A stretch of 64,000 bases of DNA, taken from the NCBI GenBank assembly GCA_030278955.1, contig JAOANR010000004.1, positions 2,008,845 through 2,072,844 of the forward strand, read 5' to 3'. Position 1 is the stretch's first letter, and every line of letters begins with the position of its first letter. Positions 48,495-59,979 of the stretch are shown one piece after another. A program made the position numbers and the translations under genes. The notes under the pieces were generated by a model. The model worked only from the letters and a program-made list of their open reading frames with translations. It made no database searches and was not told the DNA's origin. The DNA comes from Hygrophila difformis (taxonomy: Eukaryota > Streptophyta > Magnoliopsida > Lamiales > Acanthaceae).

Positions 48495-50890
48495 AAAAAA
48501 AAAAACAAAAAAAAGAGTTTCTTATTATATAACTGTTGAGCCCAGACTGTTAGAGGACTGACCCAAGAAGATACGAGCTAGGTGTGATATCGTGTAGATC
48601 GAGCTCGAGAAGTGGGGTACTCGAGCTTGGCTCAACGTCATCGCAGAGCTACTCGAGCTTGAACTCAAGTTTTTTTCTTTTTTTTATTGCCTTTTTCTCG
48701 AGTTCAAGCTCGACTAATTCGAGCTTAGATTTATTTTTTTTTTTAACATTGTGTGTTGATTTTAAATTTTGGAACAATGACATAAACACCTAACTCAATT
48801 TGATATTTGAATATTTGATTAGTTATTACAAAATTAAGATATAAACTAATTTTATTTTTAAAAAAATTACTATGTCGTTTTATAAAGAGCAATAATTTTT
48901 CATTTTTTTGATGTTTTAAAATAAGTGACTTATTTTCTTTTTGATAAAATAAAATGTGGGTAGGGTTGCAATCGAATCGAAGCGAAACGAATACCACTGT
49001 TTCGTATTTGTATTCGGTTTCTAAACGAATAACAAATGGTATTCGTATTCGATTCGAAATAAATATTCGAATTATTCGCTTCGATTCGAATATTTTGATA
49101 CAATATTTTTTTTATTCGATTCGAAACTATTCGATTCAAAATTCTCAAAAAACCTGCTAAAAATAAAAATACTAATAAAAAATCCCAAAAACATTTCATA
49201 AAATAGTTTGCAATGGGCTACTTGCAAATAACATTCCAAAAGTGCATTAACACATCCATTCTAATAACATTCCAAGTTTCCAATAACATCAAAATATTTC
49301 CAGGCTTCCAGCTGCTCCATAATCTTCTTGAGTTGTTTGCTAAGAGTCAATAATTTAAGCAATCCATAATCTACAAGAAAAAAGAATAGAAACCATGAAT
49401 AAAGACTCAATAATTACACAAATACAAATTTCTAAGAGTCGATACACATTCATCATGGTTTTGTATTATTTATCACTTCAAAGGAACCTAAAGTAAAATG
49501 ATTTGCACATAGACCGGGCAAGGAATCTACAAGTATATATTAATAGATTGGTGTTTCACAAGTTCCAAAACTTCTGATTATACCAAAAATAATTTTAAAC
49601 AATTCTAACAAGGTAGTAGCACCACTAGTGGGATTCAGTGCATTCTTGAAATTTTGACCAAAACGCGAAACAAATAAACCAGGGTTCAATCAAGAATCAT
49701 AAACCCAGAAAAAAAAAAAACAGATCACCATGAAAATCAATATTATTGAATAAATCCAGGCACTATAAGGACCCTTAACCTCATTGATTTGAACCCAGAT
49801 GCAGTGAACGATAAAATTTAATCAAAAGCTAAACAAGTAGCAGCAGCAGCCAGTAGATAGGAACCTCTCAATATTTGAATCTAATTTTGAATCCAACTTC
49901 ACTTTCAATATATGAAGCAAATGCCTAAACAACAGGGTAACACATTGAAAGACGGAAAAGGATAAGCGAAACCAAACAAACCAACCAAACAGGCGACGAC
50001 TCTATGGTGCAATGTGCAGCGACTGGAGTGCAGCGCGGGAGTGCAGTGTGCAGCGACGGGTGCCTTGCAAAGGAAAGGAGTGCCGGAAGGGATTGACCGG
50101 GGGCTGTGCCGCTGACAGCTCGGTGCCTCGCCGATGCTGGACCCTGGAGGTGGATGGATGGCAAGGGGGTTTGGAAGGGAAGGTGGAAGGGAGGCGAGAG
50201 GAGAGCGGCGCTGGCGCTGGAGATTGAAGTTGGAGTGATATGATGAAAGTTTGAAAGAATTAGGATTACAGGGTGTATATAATTATCTATATATTAATAA
50301 AACCATTATTGAACAACTTATCCTACATTTAATGTGGTGTCTCCATTTCAAATTTTCAATTTTTATAGATTTTTGCATTTTTAATTTATTAATTTTAGAG
50401 TTTCTCATTTATTTATTTATTTATTCATTATACATTTTCAATTTTTGAAATATATGGTATTTTCATTTTATACGGAATCCCACAATATTGTTCACTTTTA
50501 AAAAGATTTGAAAGATGTGAAATTTAAAATTTAAAAAGATTTGAAAGATTTTGAACTTTAAATTTAATTTTCCATTTTAATTTATATATTATATAATCTA
50601 TCTATATATTATTAAAACCATTAGTGGTCAACCAAGTCAACATTTAATGTGGTGTCTCCATTCTAAATTTCCAATTTTCTTAGATTTTTGTATTTTCTAT
50701 TAAATTTAGATTTTTGTATTTTTCATTTATTTACTATTTATTTATGTCAAAATATTTATTGATTTGGATATGGAAATCCTCATTTCCATTTTAAAAAGAT
50801 ATGAAATTTTCAATTTATATGTAATTCCCATAATTACCAATTTTAAAAGATTTGAAATTTGAAATTTCGTATATTTGCATTTATTTATAT

Positions 50891-50984
50891 TTTTTAGATG
50901 AATACCAGGGTATCCCCAGACCACATTAGACCCAAGAATAATCCCTCGAGGATCTGCAAGGGGGCGCCTCTCCCAAAGATTTTG
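50891..50984 (-). mobile_element. SINE 3' fragment inside the Helitron
   Basis: The complement matches the 3' half of the SINE at 44888-45064 (GATCCTCGAGGGATTATT, GGGTCTAATGTGGTCTG, ATACCCTGGTATTCA). Confidence 0.75.
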
Positions 50985-51959
50985 GTTTTTTTAATTTATT
51001 TATATTAGATTTTTGCACTTTCTATTCCAACAATTTTTATTTTTATACAATTTTCAGTTTTTAAAAGATATAAAATTTTTAACTTATATGGAATTCCTAC
51101 AATTTTTAGTTTTTAAAAGATTTCAAATTTCAAATTTGCATTTATTTATTTATTTATTTTTTATTTTTGCATTGTATTATTATTTTAGATTTTTGCACTA
51201 TTTATTAATTTATTTTAGATTTTGCATTGTATTATTCACATAATTTTCGGTTTTAAAAAGATATGAAATTTTCAATTTATATGGAATCGACATATGGTTT
51301 GACACATGGTTATTAAATAATTATTTTTTTATTCGAAATGACAAAAAAGAAAAGCGAGACATAAATAATGGAATGGAATTAATATTGTTTATTTTAGTTA
51401 CATAAAAATAATAAAAAGAAAAACTTAAATAGGCTATCAGAGGGATGTGATTTCCATTTTTGGACCATAATGAGGCGATTTGAACAACATGCGGTCCGCT
51501 TCAGCCCTTTTGTGGGTCTGACAGCCTTGTAGTGGCCCAAAATTGTAAATGAAAAAAATAATGGCTAAAATCTGAAAATTGATCATTCTTATTGCCTAAA
51601 AAAATTATTATCTCTAAAAATAATTCAAAACTATTATAATTTTTAAGGGAAATGTAAAAATTCATGTTCTTTGGATAATTGGTTTAAAGTAAATTAATTA
51701 TTTTCATAAATCATATTATAAATAAAAGAATCAGATGTATAAAGAGTTATTGGAAATGCGAATAGATCCATCAGTAAATAAAGGAAAATTTTATTTTTAA
51801 TATATTTTTTAAGAAATAATTCATTAGTCTATATTTTAATAGATTTGTAATTGACGGAATAACAAATATAAATATAGCTTTATTAGGTATTGAAAGGCTA
51901 ATTGCTGCAAATTATATAAGTTTGAAAATTTTATGGAATGCCGATACTGAATGAAGTTT

Positions 51960-53460
51960 TAACGTTTGAAACATATAATCTATTGATACTAGAACAGACA
52001 TATTATAATAAGGAAGAAATGAAGGCGGGTCATGTTAAGCTATTATCTTTCTTGATTGATGAACGTAATAATGTTTATAATAAAATAATGTCTGTAGCTG
52101 ATAGTGATGATGTTTGATTTTTTTTTATGTGGTGGAAATGATAAGACATTTATCAATAATTGATCTAGAAAACATTATGTATGGCCCTTCGTGGAAGAGG
52201 TGATATGGTGCTGCCTGTAGCATCCAGTGGAATAACATCCAGTGGACTGCATATTCTAAATTTAGTATTCAACTAGATTGTGACGAGAATTCTACCTGCA
52301 AAAACTTACTCCATAAAATTATTTAACCTCTCTTCTCAATAAAACAAAATTCATTATTTGGGATGAAAATTCTTAATTGGTAGAATGATTATGAGCCAGT
52401 CTGAATTAACCAAATTCTCCATTTGATTTCAGATGAAAAAATTTCCATCTCACAGTTTGTTTTACTATGATTATTAAAAAAAAAATAAAACTCAATGTCA
52501 ATTTTTAAAGAAAGTTGGGCTTTATTTTCAAAACAAGTTTTTACCCGTGTCAGTGATATGTTGCAATATCTCGCGTCACTGGAAAGAGAGGATTCGAAGT
52601 AATATGTAATTAAGATGGATTAACAAGTGATATGTTGCAAGAAATATTGTTTACAATGAAAATTATATATGACAAAAATTTGCACCATGAATATTTCATA
52701 TACGCGATGGTAATTGGTAAAATATACCTGATGGTAATTGATCTTGGAGATGTACAATTAGATGTGATATTTCCAGATGATAATTTATAAAATATATGGA
52801 AGATCATATAGCTGTATTTGTTCAGAGTTCTTATGCAAATATGAACTACAGCACTTCAAATCCAGATATTTTTAAAGATTATGTTATACTAACGCATACC
52901 AATAATTGCTCATACGATCAATGATTACATAATGGAACATATATCTACAAATGAAAATGTATATATATATATATATCAGTTCTAACAATATTTATCAAGA
53001 TGATGAAAGTATAAGTAAAGCCAATGAATTATTTTTACTGGAATATCTAGACACAATCAATTATTTCAGATTACCGAAAAATATAGTTGAATGAAGGTTG
53101 CATAGTCATGCATCTTAGGAATATAGATCCATCAAATAAATTATGCAATGGAAGTAGGTTGATCGTAAATATGATGCAGAACCATATAATTGAGGTTAAA
53201 TTAATTTTCGAGAACCATGAAATAGAAAATTCATTATTAGTAGAATATTTTTCGAGAAACCATGAAAATAGAAAATTCTTGATTGGTAGAATAATTATGA
53301 GCCTATCTGATTTAATCAAATTCCCCATTCGATTTCAGATGAGAAAATTCTCACTCGCGATTTGTTTTGCTATGATTATAAACAAAAATCAATGTCAATC
53401 TTTAAAGAATATTGGACTTTACCTTCCAAAGTCAGTTTTTAGCCATTAACAGTTATGTTG
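51960..53460 (+). pseudogene. Helitron PIF1-like helicase remnant
   Basis: Readable pieces in several frames run in family order: a segment with VKLLSFLIDERNNVYNKIM (about 52030-52090); a region where the Walker A loop should be, now broken; GRGDMVLPVASSGI (about 52190-52235); and finally an uninterrupted 53087-53449 frame with NIDPSNKLCNGSRLIV, FSLAICFAMIINKNQCQS and LKNIGLYLPKSVF. The last frame matches the C-terminal helicase core of plant Helitrons (usual FAMTINKSQGQS; here NKNQCQS, a changed motif VI-like block). Stops and frameshifts make it non-functional. Confidence 0.75.
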
Positions 53461-53775
53461 CAATATTTCGTGTCACTAGCAAGATGTGACTTAAAGTATT
53501 AATATACAATTAAGAATGATTAACTCAACATACCACAAGAAATGCTTAAAATAAAATTTATATATGACAAAAAATTTGCAAAATTGATACTTGATGTAGG
53601 TGATGGTAAAGCTGTTATTGATTTTGGAGATGTACAATCAGTTGTGACATTTCCAGATGGTATTTTTATAAACTCTATGGGTGATCCTATAACGACAATT
53701 TTTATAGTACATATACAAATATAAACTGCACCACTTCTAATACAGATATTTTTACAGATAGTGTTATACTAGCCC
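52360..53775 (+). repeat. Internal direct duplication in the Helitron
   Basis: Segments of about 500 bp at 52370-52870 and 53275-53775 are diverged copies in the same orientation. Shared words include TTGGTAGAAT-ATTATGAGCC, AAATTCCCCATT-like, GTTATGTTGCAATAT, TTTGGAGATGTACAAT and CAGATATTTTTA. The first copy has more damage. The duplicated part covers the helicase C-terminus and its 3' flank. Confidence 0.7.
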
Positions 53776-54880
53776 TTAACAATAAGATTTTCAACAATGA
53801 AATTTTCAGCAAATTGCAGGGGAATTTTTCATATTATGCTTAATACTTATATTTAAATTTTTTATTTGTATTTAAATTTCAAATTAAATAAAAATATTAT
53901 TTTAATAATTATTTTTATTGATATATCAGGTTTGTACCGGAAAAGCCACAGAAGCTAAAGAAGACGGTATAATATAATTTCTTTGTTAGTTTTAAAAATA
54001 ATTAAATTATATATATTATCATATACTCATCTTTCGAATCTATATAAAATGATTGCATGTTTGTCATTACTCAAAATACAATTTATTATTAATTTATATA
54101 ATATAAATATAAGTATTATATAAAATATATAAATATGTCCGTCGAGTCTCGACAGGTTACTTGCTAGTTCTATATAAATATATTTATAATTAGGGTTATA
54201 GACTTACAGCTATAACTTACAGCTGTTTAATTCCAATATAATCATTTTATACAAATATATTTTGCTAGACTTTAATAAATATATTTATATATAAATATAA
54301 TAATATCTATTATTTTATAAAATAAAAAACATATTTAATCGAATACGAATGAAAATCGAATCGAATATTGAAATTTTGTATTCGTATTTGTTTACCTATC
54401 GAATCGAATCGAATATGTTTTATTCGAATTTGAATCATAAAATTTCGAATACAAATAGCAAAATTTTGAATCAAATCACGAATCGAATCAAAATTATTCT
54501 ATTGGTTACAACCCTATTGGTGGGTATAAGGAAAATTGAGAGAAATAGATTATTTTTTAATAAAAGGATCAAAGTGAAGTGGACAATAAGTCAACAAATA
54601 AAGATGTAAAATGAGTATATTAATAACAAAATTAATGTTTATTTTTTTTAAGAAAAAACGAGTCAAGTAGCTTGGCTCGGCTCGGTACTCGACTCAATAC
54701 TAGAGGAGCTAGTAATCGATACTCGAAGAGTATCATAACCTTGTACTCGAGCTCGAGCTCGACACTCGATTGAATACTCGACTACTCGACTCGATTTCAA
54801 TTTTTTAAGTACGAGTCGAGTTCTTTTTTTTCCAAATCGAGTTCGAGTGACTCTACTAATTAATCACCCCTAACACGAGC

Positions 54881-55480
54881 CTGACAAAGCCGAGTAAGAT
54901 CCAGAAGTAGGGACCTACTTGACCCACCAGCATAACTGCGGCCGAAATAAGAAGGAATCAGAAAGAGGAGATTCCACCGAAAGGAGAGTTGGCTTGGAAA
55001 GGCAATTCGGCCGAAAATGAGTGGACTTGACGAACAGTTCGGCCGGAAGGAGCAGAAAGACACTTATTAGAGAATGGCAGTCTTCTTTCTCCAAAGCGAG
55101 TAATACGACTTACCGATTACTATAAATATCACCTAGCTAGATTAAGAGGAAAAGAGGAATCATCTCCAAAACAAGACAGCCCATTTTTCCTGTTCCGACT
55201 AAAATTATTTTCCCTAGAACTCTCGAAATCATTCCCAAAAAGAGGCACTGCCCAACAATCTTTGCTTACCGGAATCCAACGTGATACTACCATACTCCCC
55301 TTGGAACACTTGGCGATCGTCAACGTCCTCCGGCAGCCGGTATCAACAATTGTATATAGTTGTATATATATGCTGGTTTCTTTGCTTCCCAGCGAAGTAT
55401 CTGGTGCTTGATTGTAAAAATAAAAGATTATAATCAATTGGACTTCCTGCATGCCCTACAGGCGAGGCATTATTTTTTTG
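54881..55480 (+). other. LTR-like debris with a TATA box
   Basis: With 48534-48578 (starting TGTTGAGCCCAGACTG) this region would have formed one LTR-like unit before the hAT insertion, with TATAAATA at 55121-55128 and an apparently transcribed part after it. No end with a matching target duplication, PBS or PPT was found, so a solo LTR is only a possibility. No coding sequence. Confidence 0.35.
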
Positions 55481-55875
55481 GTTGTAATCATACATTACTC
55501 AATACTTGTTAATTGCAATCGTATCTTTGTGGGCAATTGTGTCCCATACCGCTTTGTGCATAAAGCCCAGCACACTAGGGCCTTGAGAGTTCACTTCCAT
55601 TGGGTTGCACCATAGTCTTCAATCACTTCATATCTGGCCTTGCCTTTGCCACAGAAGTAAATGAGTAAATTAAACCTGTTCTAAGGGATCCATCTACCGC
55701 CTCACTCCTCATTAATTGCCACGCCTTATTAATTGCAACTGCTCCTTTTTCTTCCCTATACTCCGGCTATGATATCAAACATTGTCAACATTTGTATGTC
55801 TAATTGATTTGCCAGATCTCATCCCAAATTCTGTCTTTGATCTGTTCTCCCTCTTTTGTGATGAGCCTCCTCCAC

Positions 55876-56270
55876 TATAAATACATCCTTTGCCTGGCCA
55901 ATTTGATAGACCAACACAGACAACATAAGCATTTCTCAGTGAAAACCTTCCTCTGTGTGAAGTAGTGATTGAGATCCTTGGTGCTCTCTTTGTGAGTTGA
56001 AGGATCTTGGTGATTCCAATGGGTGATGCTTGTGCAATGGGGATGGTCCTGAGCCCTGAAATCATACATTGATTTTGTATCTTGTTTTGATTCTCTTATT
56101 TTCTTTGTGAATTTCTGTTCTTCTTCCCTTTCTGTTTTCTCCTCTGTTTTTTGGGTTTCGTTTCTGCAAAAGTGTAACAATCTTGTTCTTAATTTCCCAA
56201 TTCTATTGATTTTTTTTTTGTTCTTCGAAAATTCTTGGCTTCGAATATTCTTTAAAATTATCGTTGTGGC
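55876..56270 (+). promoter_or_regulatory. Orphan TATA promoter and T-rich transcribed-looking leader
   Basis: TATAAATA at 55876-55883 is followed by a leader-like region with T-rich, intron-like sequence (56080-56260), but no ORF of significance follows before the Stowaway at 56278. It could be an LTR or a non-coding RNA start, or chance. I recognise no microRNA precursor in it. Confidence 0.3.
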
Positions 56271-56277
56271 CATATTA

Positions 56278-56534
56278 CTCCCTCTGTCCTAACTAAGCTG
56301 TCCTGTTTGACTTATGCACACAATCCAATGTACTTTTTTAATCGTTAATAACTCAAAATATATAGAAGTAAAAATTATGTAAAATGTATATTCGAAAACT
56401 ATACGATTAGACGAATCTAACAAGACCGAACTCGACTATTTTTTCAAATATATACTTATAATAATATTGAGTCAAAGTTGAAAAATGAACAGTGTCAAAA
56501 AGTCACACAAGACATCTTACATGGGACTGGGGAG
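56278..56534. mobile_element. Stowaway-like MITE
   Basis: Ends CTCCCTCTGTCCTAAC and CATGGGACTGGGGAG, flanked by TA (56276-56277 and 56535-56536). 257 bp, AT-rich, with the family words GACGAATCTAACAAGACC and AACAGTGTCAAAAAGTCA shared with 808-1065. Confidence 0.82.
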
Positions 56535-56536
56535 TA

Positions 56537-58435
56537 ATAATTATGTGCACAAATAAGAATTGAACCCCAGCCCGTTTTGCACCTTTCCCGGCCAAAGAAA
56601 AAGGTCATTGGATCAACCGGTTTCGGCCCGAACCAACAATAACCTATTTTTGTTGTTGCAAATAAATATAACGTTGGGGATTAGAAAGTGAAAATGAAAT
56701 GTTATCAAGGTTGTCGCGATCATTATTTGATGACTCAGTTCACTATATATATGGTTGGTTAATGGTGATACCACGACAACTCATTTCGTGTCCATATGTT
56801 CAAATAAATCGTTTATATATTATACAACAACTCTTTCAGAGGCAACGAAAGTTGATTCATTGAATGTTGATTATTTTATGGATTAGATTTTGTCGCGCCT
56901 TGATGAAAATTTTGTACTATCTATTTTGTGGGTTTTTTATTGGAGTAAATTTCTAGCAAGGATATAAGTTTTTTTTTTTAATTTTATTTCTGAATATTTA
57001 TCATAAGTATTATCACATTATATGTGTATGTAGATAAACTTATCTATTCTTCAAAGATAAAATGGGGAATGGGACTGCAAATTCTTGAATATAAACAGCT
57101 CCGGCCCTCTGTTTCTCTGAAAAAGAAAAATGGGGAATGGGACTTGACCGAAGTTGTCATGTTCCATGTCTTCCAACCATAGGTTGGGAATTCGATTCTC
57201 ATACGGCCCCTTATCCCTCTCCTTTATCCCCTTTATAATTTGTGTGACTTCTCATACACCTTTGCCCGTGTCAATGTTTTTTTTTTTTTTAAAAAAAAGA
57301 GTGGTGTAATAGATAAAATGAGTGACAGGTACACGCTATTTTAGTTGCCCTCTAATGTCAAATATACTCCATTAATTAATGGCATGTGTTTGGGAACAAG
57401 TTAACCGTTGAGTTAGTAGGCTGAAAATGACTTTCTAAATCGGTTATCCCAATGAATGGACAATGAATGGCGTCTCTCAAATCATTTTTTTACATATAAA
57501 ACGTTCGAATCTAAGATCCTGCTTAAGCGACTAGAACCACAATCCACTCAAACCAACTTCTGGTCAAATAAATAAAAATGACTTTCAAGTTTCAATATAT
57601 GTTTAAAGTGTTGGATCAGATAATTATTATTGTGATGTTATTAAAAAATATTAATCCTGCGCTTGGTAAGTATTATTTTTCACATAATTTGAATGCATTA
57701 AGTACTTAATCCATTAAATATGTTTGATGATTAAATATTGAAATTATTTAATTATAATTACGTACTTAATTTCCCTTCTTCAAAATTCAATTAAGTTTTT
57801 TTTTAAAAAAAAAACAAAACAATGGAATTGTAATTGTAAAAGGCAATCTAAATGGTATAATACTGAAAGTCGGGATTTATTATTGAAATAGATTCGATTA
57901 ATATAAGGTATGTTCTGCACACAACTGTAACTGTGAGCTGTAAACTGCGGGTTGGAACTGTAGGTGTCAGTTTTATTTAAGTGTTCGGTACAACTAGCTG
58001 TAACTTTTTTTTGGAATTGTAGTGGGTTGGTTATTGGTTTATTGTAATAGGATAAAAATACGCTTGCTAGTTTTTTTTTTTGTTAAAATTCTACATTAGG
58101 TGCTACAGCCCTCAAAAGCTAGTGTACAGAATGGAACTACAATTTTAATATAAAATAAAAAAACTACTAAAAGCTCTCAAATACTTCGGCTCCTCCAAAA
58201 AATAAAAACTCCCAAATACTGCGTACAGAACAGACTCATATTAACTATAAATTAAAAGTTTACAGTAGTGAATAAACTCACTTGCAAGTTGCAACAATAA
58301 TGGCATAAGAATGAAACAAAATTCAATTCCAAACGGTAAACTAATTTAACCATACAACGTTGAACTATTCCAAACATTTTATTACAGCAGCCTTAAAAAT
58401 CAGCAACATTCTCACCATCCTTTATCTGACTTTGG

Positions 58436-58440
<5 letters not shown>
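56537..58440. other. Spacer with SINE fragments and a possible MITE
   Basis: 57140-57290 is a copy of the second SINE family (B box GGAATTCGATTCTC). 57490-57565 on the minus strand is the head of the first SINE family. 57911-58227 has ends TGTTCTGCACACAACTG and, by complement, TGTTCTGTACGCAGTATT, and may be a MITE of about 315 bp without a clear target duplication. No gene seen. Confidence 0.55.

Positions 58441-58482
<42 letters not shown>
58441..58482. repeat. Poly(A) tract
   Basis: About 42 A, 40 bp downstream of the KCS stop codon in genome order. On the gene's strand it is a poly(T) tract in the 3' flank. Confidence 0.95.
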
Positions 58483-58485
<3 letters not shown>

Positions 58486-58520
58486 AGCAACATATAATGA
58501 TTAGCTTGTTCTACATATAA

Positions 58521-59879
58521 TCAACCATACACTAGACCCTGGGGAATCTCAAGTTTGTCCTTGTTAACCCATCCATATTCCTCCATGTAAGGGTTGGCTG
58601 TTGACTCCGGAGGGTAACGTTCAATCTCACCCTCCCACACATTCTCATCCTCCAAATCCTTCATCACTTCCCACACACAACTATTGCACTTGAAACCCGA
58701 CCCGAAACTTATCATCCATATCGTCTCGCCTTTCTTCAGCCGCTTCTTCGCCTCCATGTACCCCAATACGTACCACAAGCTACTCGCCGATGTGTTGCCA
58801 AATCGATGCAGTGTCATTCTAGATGGCTCCACGTCGTGGTGGCTCAGCCCTAGCTTCTTCCTCACCTCCTCAATCACCGCGGTCCCTCCCGGATGCACGC
58901 AAAAGTGATCTATTCCGGCTTTGAGATTTATCGTAGGCTGTCCCCCCGCGAATTTAAGGACAACGTATTGGATAAGATCCTTCATTGGCAAAATTCTTAT
59001 TGCCAAAGAAGTTATGTTCTTTGTGAAAGCACGTGTCGCGGTCTTGGGAAGGTTCTTGCCCAAGTAGAACCCGACCCTCCCTTGATCGTCCTCCTTTTGC
59101 AAGCAACACGTGTGTGCCTCATCGCTCGCGCCTAAATGAGTACGCACGAGACATTTTAACCTCAACATGGCGCGATTCTTGAAACCCCTCTTGTTGGTGA
59201 GGAGAATCGAGCACCCTCCGGATCGAAATAGGCAGTTGGTAAGAAGCATGGACTTGTCATTACCGGTGTACCAATTTGGCGCAATGGACTCGGAAGTGAC
59301 AACGATCGCGAAAACATCCTTTTGGGACTTGAAAACGTTTTCGACTACATTGAGGGACACCAGGCTTCCGCTGCATCCCATTCCCGTTAAATCGAACGAC
59401 TTGATATCGTCCCTCATCTTGTAATGATTGATGATTCTCGATGTTAATGACGGGAGGGAAGCTAACGAAGCAACGTTGGTTACAAGAACATCGATCTCTT
59501 GAGGACTAACGCCGGTTTTCCTAAAGAGCTGATCCAACGTCTCGATGAAGAACTCTTCCATCTCCGAAATCCCATCCTCGAGAGTGGGAGAGTTCTCGCG
59601 GCGTTCAATGATGTTCCTCGGGCCGTACGTCTCCTCGCCAATACCCGAGCCCACGATCACACGCAAGAGGAACTTGTACTCCTCGTGGCCGAGGTTCTTG
59701 TTCCGGGCGATGATGTTTCCGGAGAATTTTGTGTCGATTTTTCTGTCGTCCGACGGTTTGTGGCACTCGTAGTGCACGAGGTAGCAGCACCGGTCGTGTC
59801 TGCGGTCATAAAGCTTGTACAAATTGAAAAAAAAGTAGCAGCAGCTGATTGCAAGGGCGAACATACAGACGAGATCCAT
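58521..59879 (-). CDS. KCS: 3-ketoacyl-CoA synthase (KCS, fatty-acid elongase condensing enzyme)
   Basis: An intact, intronless 452-residue KCS. It condenses malonyl-CoA with long-chain acyl-CoA, the first and rate-limiting step of very-long-chain fatty acid elongation in the ER, feeding waxes, suberin or sphingolipids. An N-terminal hydrophobic segment (residues about 3-20) is the membrane anchor; many KCS proteins have two, and this one is at the short end of the family. The FAE1/KCS core contains catalytic C169 (GMGCSGS), H329 (HFCVHPGG), H358 and N362 (LHRFGNTSAS), spaced 29 and 33 residues apart as in FAE1. The closest group by eye is the short KCS12/KCS19-like type (CYLVHYECHKPSDDRK, GIGEETY, LVRTHLG). 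A TATA-like box (complement of about 59961-59969, TATATAAA) precedes the ATG by about 85 bp. No partner gene lies nearby. Confidence 0.95.
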   Translation of the reverse strand: MDLVCMFALAISCCYFFFNLYKLYDRRHDRCCYLVHYECHKPSDDRKIDTKFSGNIIARNKNLGHEEYKFLLRVIVGSGIGEETYGPRNIIERRENSPTLEDGISEMEEFFIETLDQLFRKTGVSPQEIDVLVTNVASLASLPSLTSRIINHYKMRDDIKSFDLTGMGCSGSLVSLNVVENVFKSQKDVFAIVVTSESIAPNWYTGNDKSMLLTNCLFRSGGCSILLTNKRGFKNRAMLRLKCLVRTHLGASDEAHTCCLQKEDDQGRVGFYLGKNLPKTATRAFTKNITSLAIRILPMKDLIQYVVLKFAGGQPTINLKAGIDHFCVHPGGTAVIEEVRKKLGLSHHDVEPSRMTLHRFGNTSASSLWYVLGYMEAKKRLKKGETIWMISFGSGFKCNSCVWEVMKDLEDENVWEGEIERYPPESTANPYMEEYGWVNKDKLEIPQGLVYG

Positions 59880-59960
59880 TATGTCTGGATATATTGTAAA
59901 GGAGATCTATCAAAATGGTATGGCGCTACTACTACTATTATATATGACTGAATGATTAAG

Positions 59961-59969
59961 CATTTATAT
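59961..59969 (-). promoter_or_regulatory. TATA box of the KCS gene
   Basis: The complement reads CTATATAAATG, giving a start near 59930 and a leader of about 50 nt. Confidence 0.55.
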
Positions 59970-59979
59970 AGGAAAGACA

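Larger units (their letters stand above)
50285..54168 (+). mobile_element. Helitron with decayed PIF1 helicase
   Basis: The likely 5' end is TCTATATATTAATAAAACC after an A. The 3' end is CTAG|T at 54164-54168, preceded by a short hairpin (GTCGA-GTC-TCGAC) 11 nt upstream, the standard Helitron terminus. It carries a decayed Helitron helicase ORF and two copies of a segment of about 500 bp. A similar 5'-end sequence (TCTATATATTATTAAAACC) recurs at about 50598, suggesting a nested or duplicated end. A reverse SINE fragment sits at 50891-50984. Confidence 0.65.
48961..54516. mobile_element. Inner hAT-like element with ATTCGAATCG subterminal repeats
   Basis: Ends TAGGGTTGCAATCGAATC and, by complement at the right, TAGGGTTGTAACCAATAG form inverted repeats. 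Subterminal ATTCGATTCGAA-type words fill 48970-49140 and 54335-54490. The flanking octamers AATGTGGG and TTGGTGGG match at five of eight positions, so the target duplication is decayed. It is nested in the element at 48579-54872 and itself contains a Helitron. Confidence 0.55.
48579..54872. mobile_element. Outer hAT-like element with CTCGAG-rich subterminal repeats
   Basis: Left end TAGGTGTGATATCG; right end complement TAGGGGTGATTAATTAG. The flanking 8 bp are ATACGAGC (48571-48578) and ACACGAGC (54873-54880), one mismatch, fitting the 8-bp target duplication of hAT elements. Subterminal regions (48600-48730 and 54655-54850) are full of ACTCGAGCTCG-type words in both orientations. No hAT transposase is readable inside. 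A GC-rich stretch at 49990-50225 could be a relic of a leader region. Almost the whole interior is a second insertion. Confidence 0.65.

Noticed and set aside
49925..50227. GC-rich segment with overlapping open frames on both strands
   Set aside because: No recognisable domain, no splice sites in frame, and it sits in the hAT-like element. It may be a relic of a transposase leader, but there is no support for a gene.
48534..55480. Solo LTR split by the hAT insertion
   Set aside because: A TG start and a TATA box are present, but no CA end with a matching 5-bp target duplication could be found.
55775..56065. 96-codon minus-strand frame
   Set aside because: It runs through the TATA box region and has no domain; judged to be chance.
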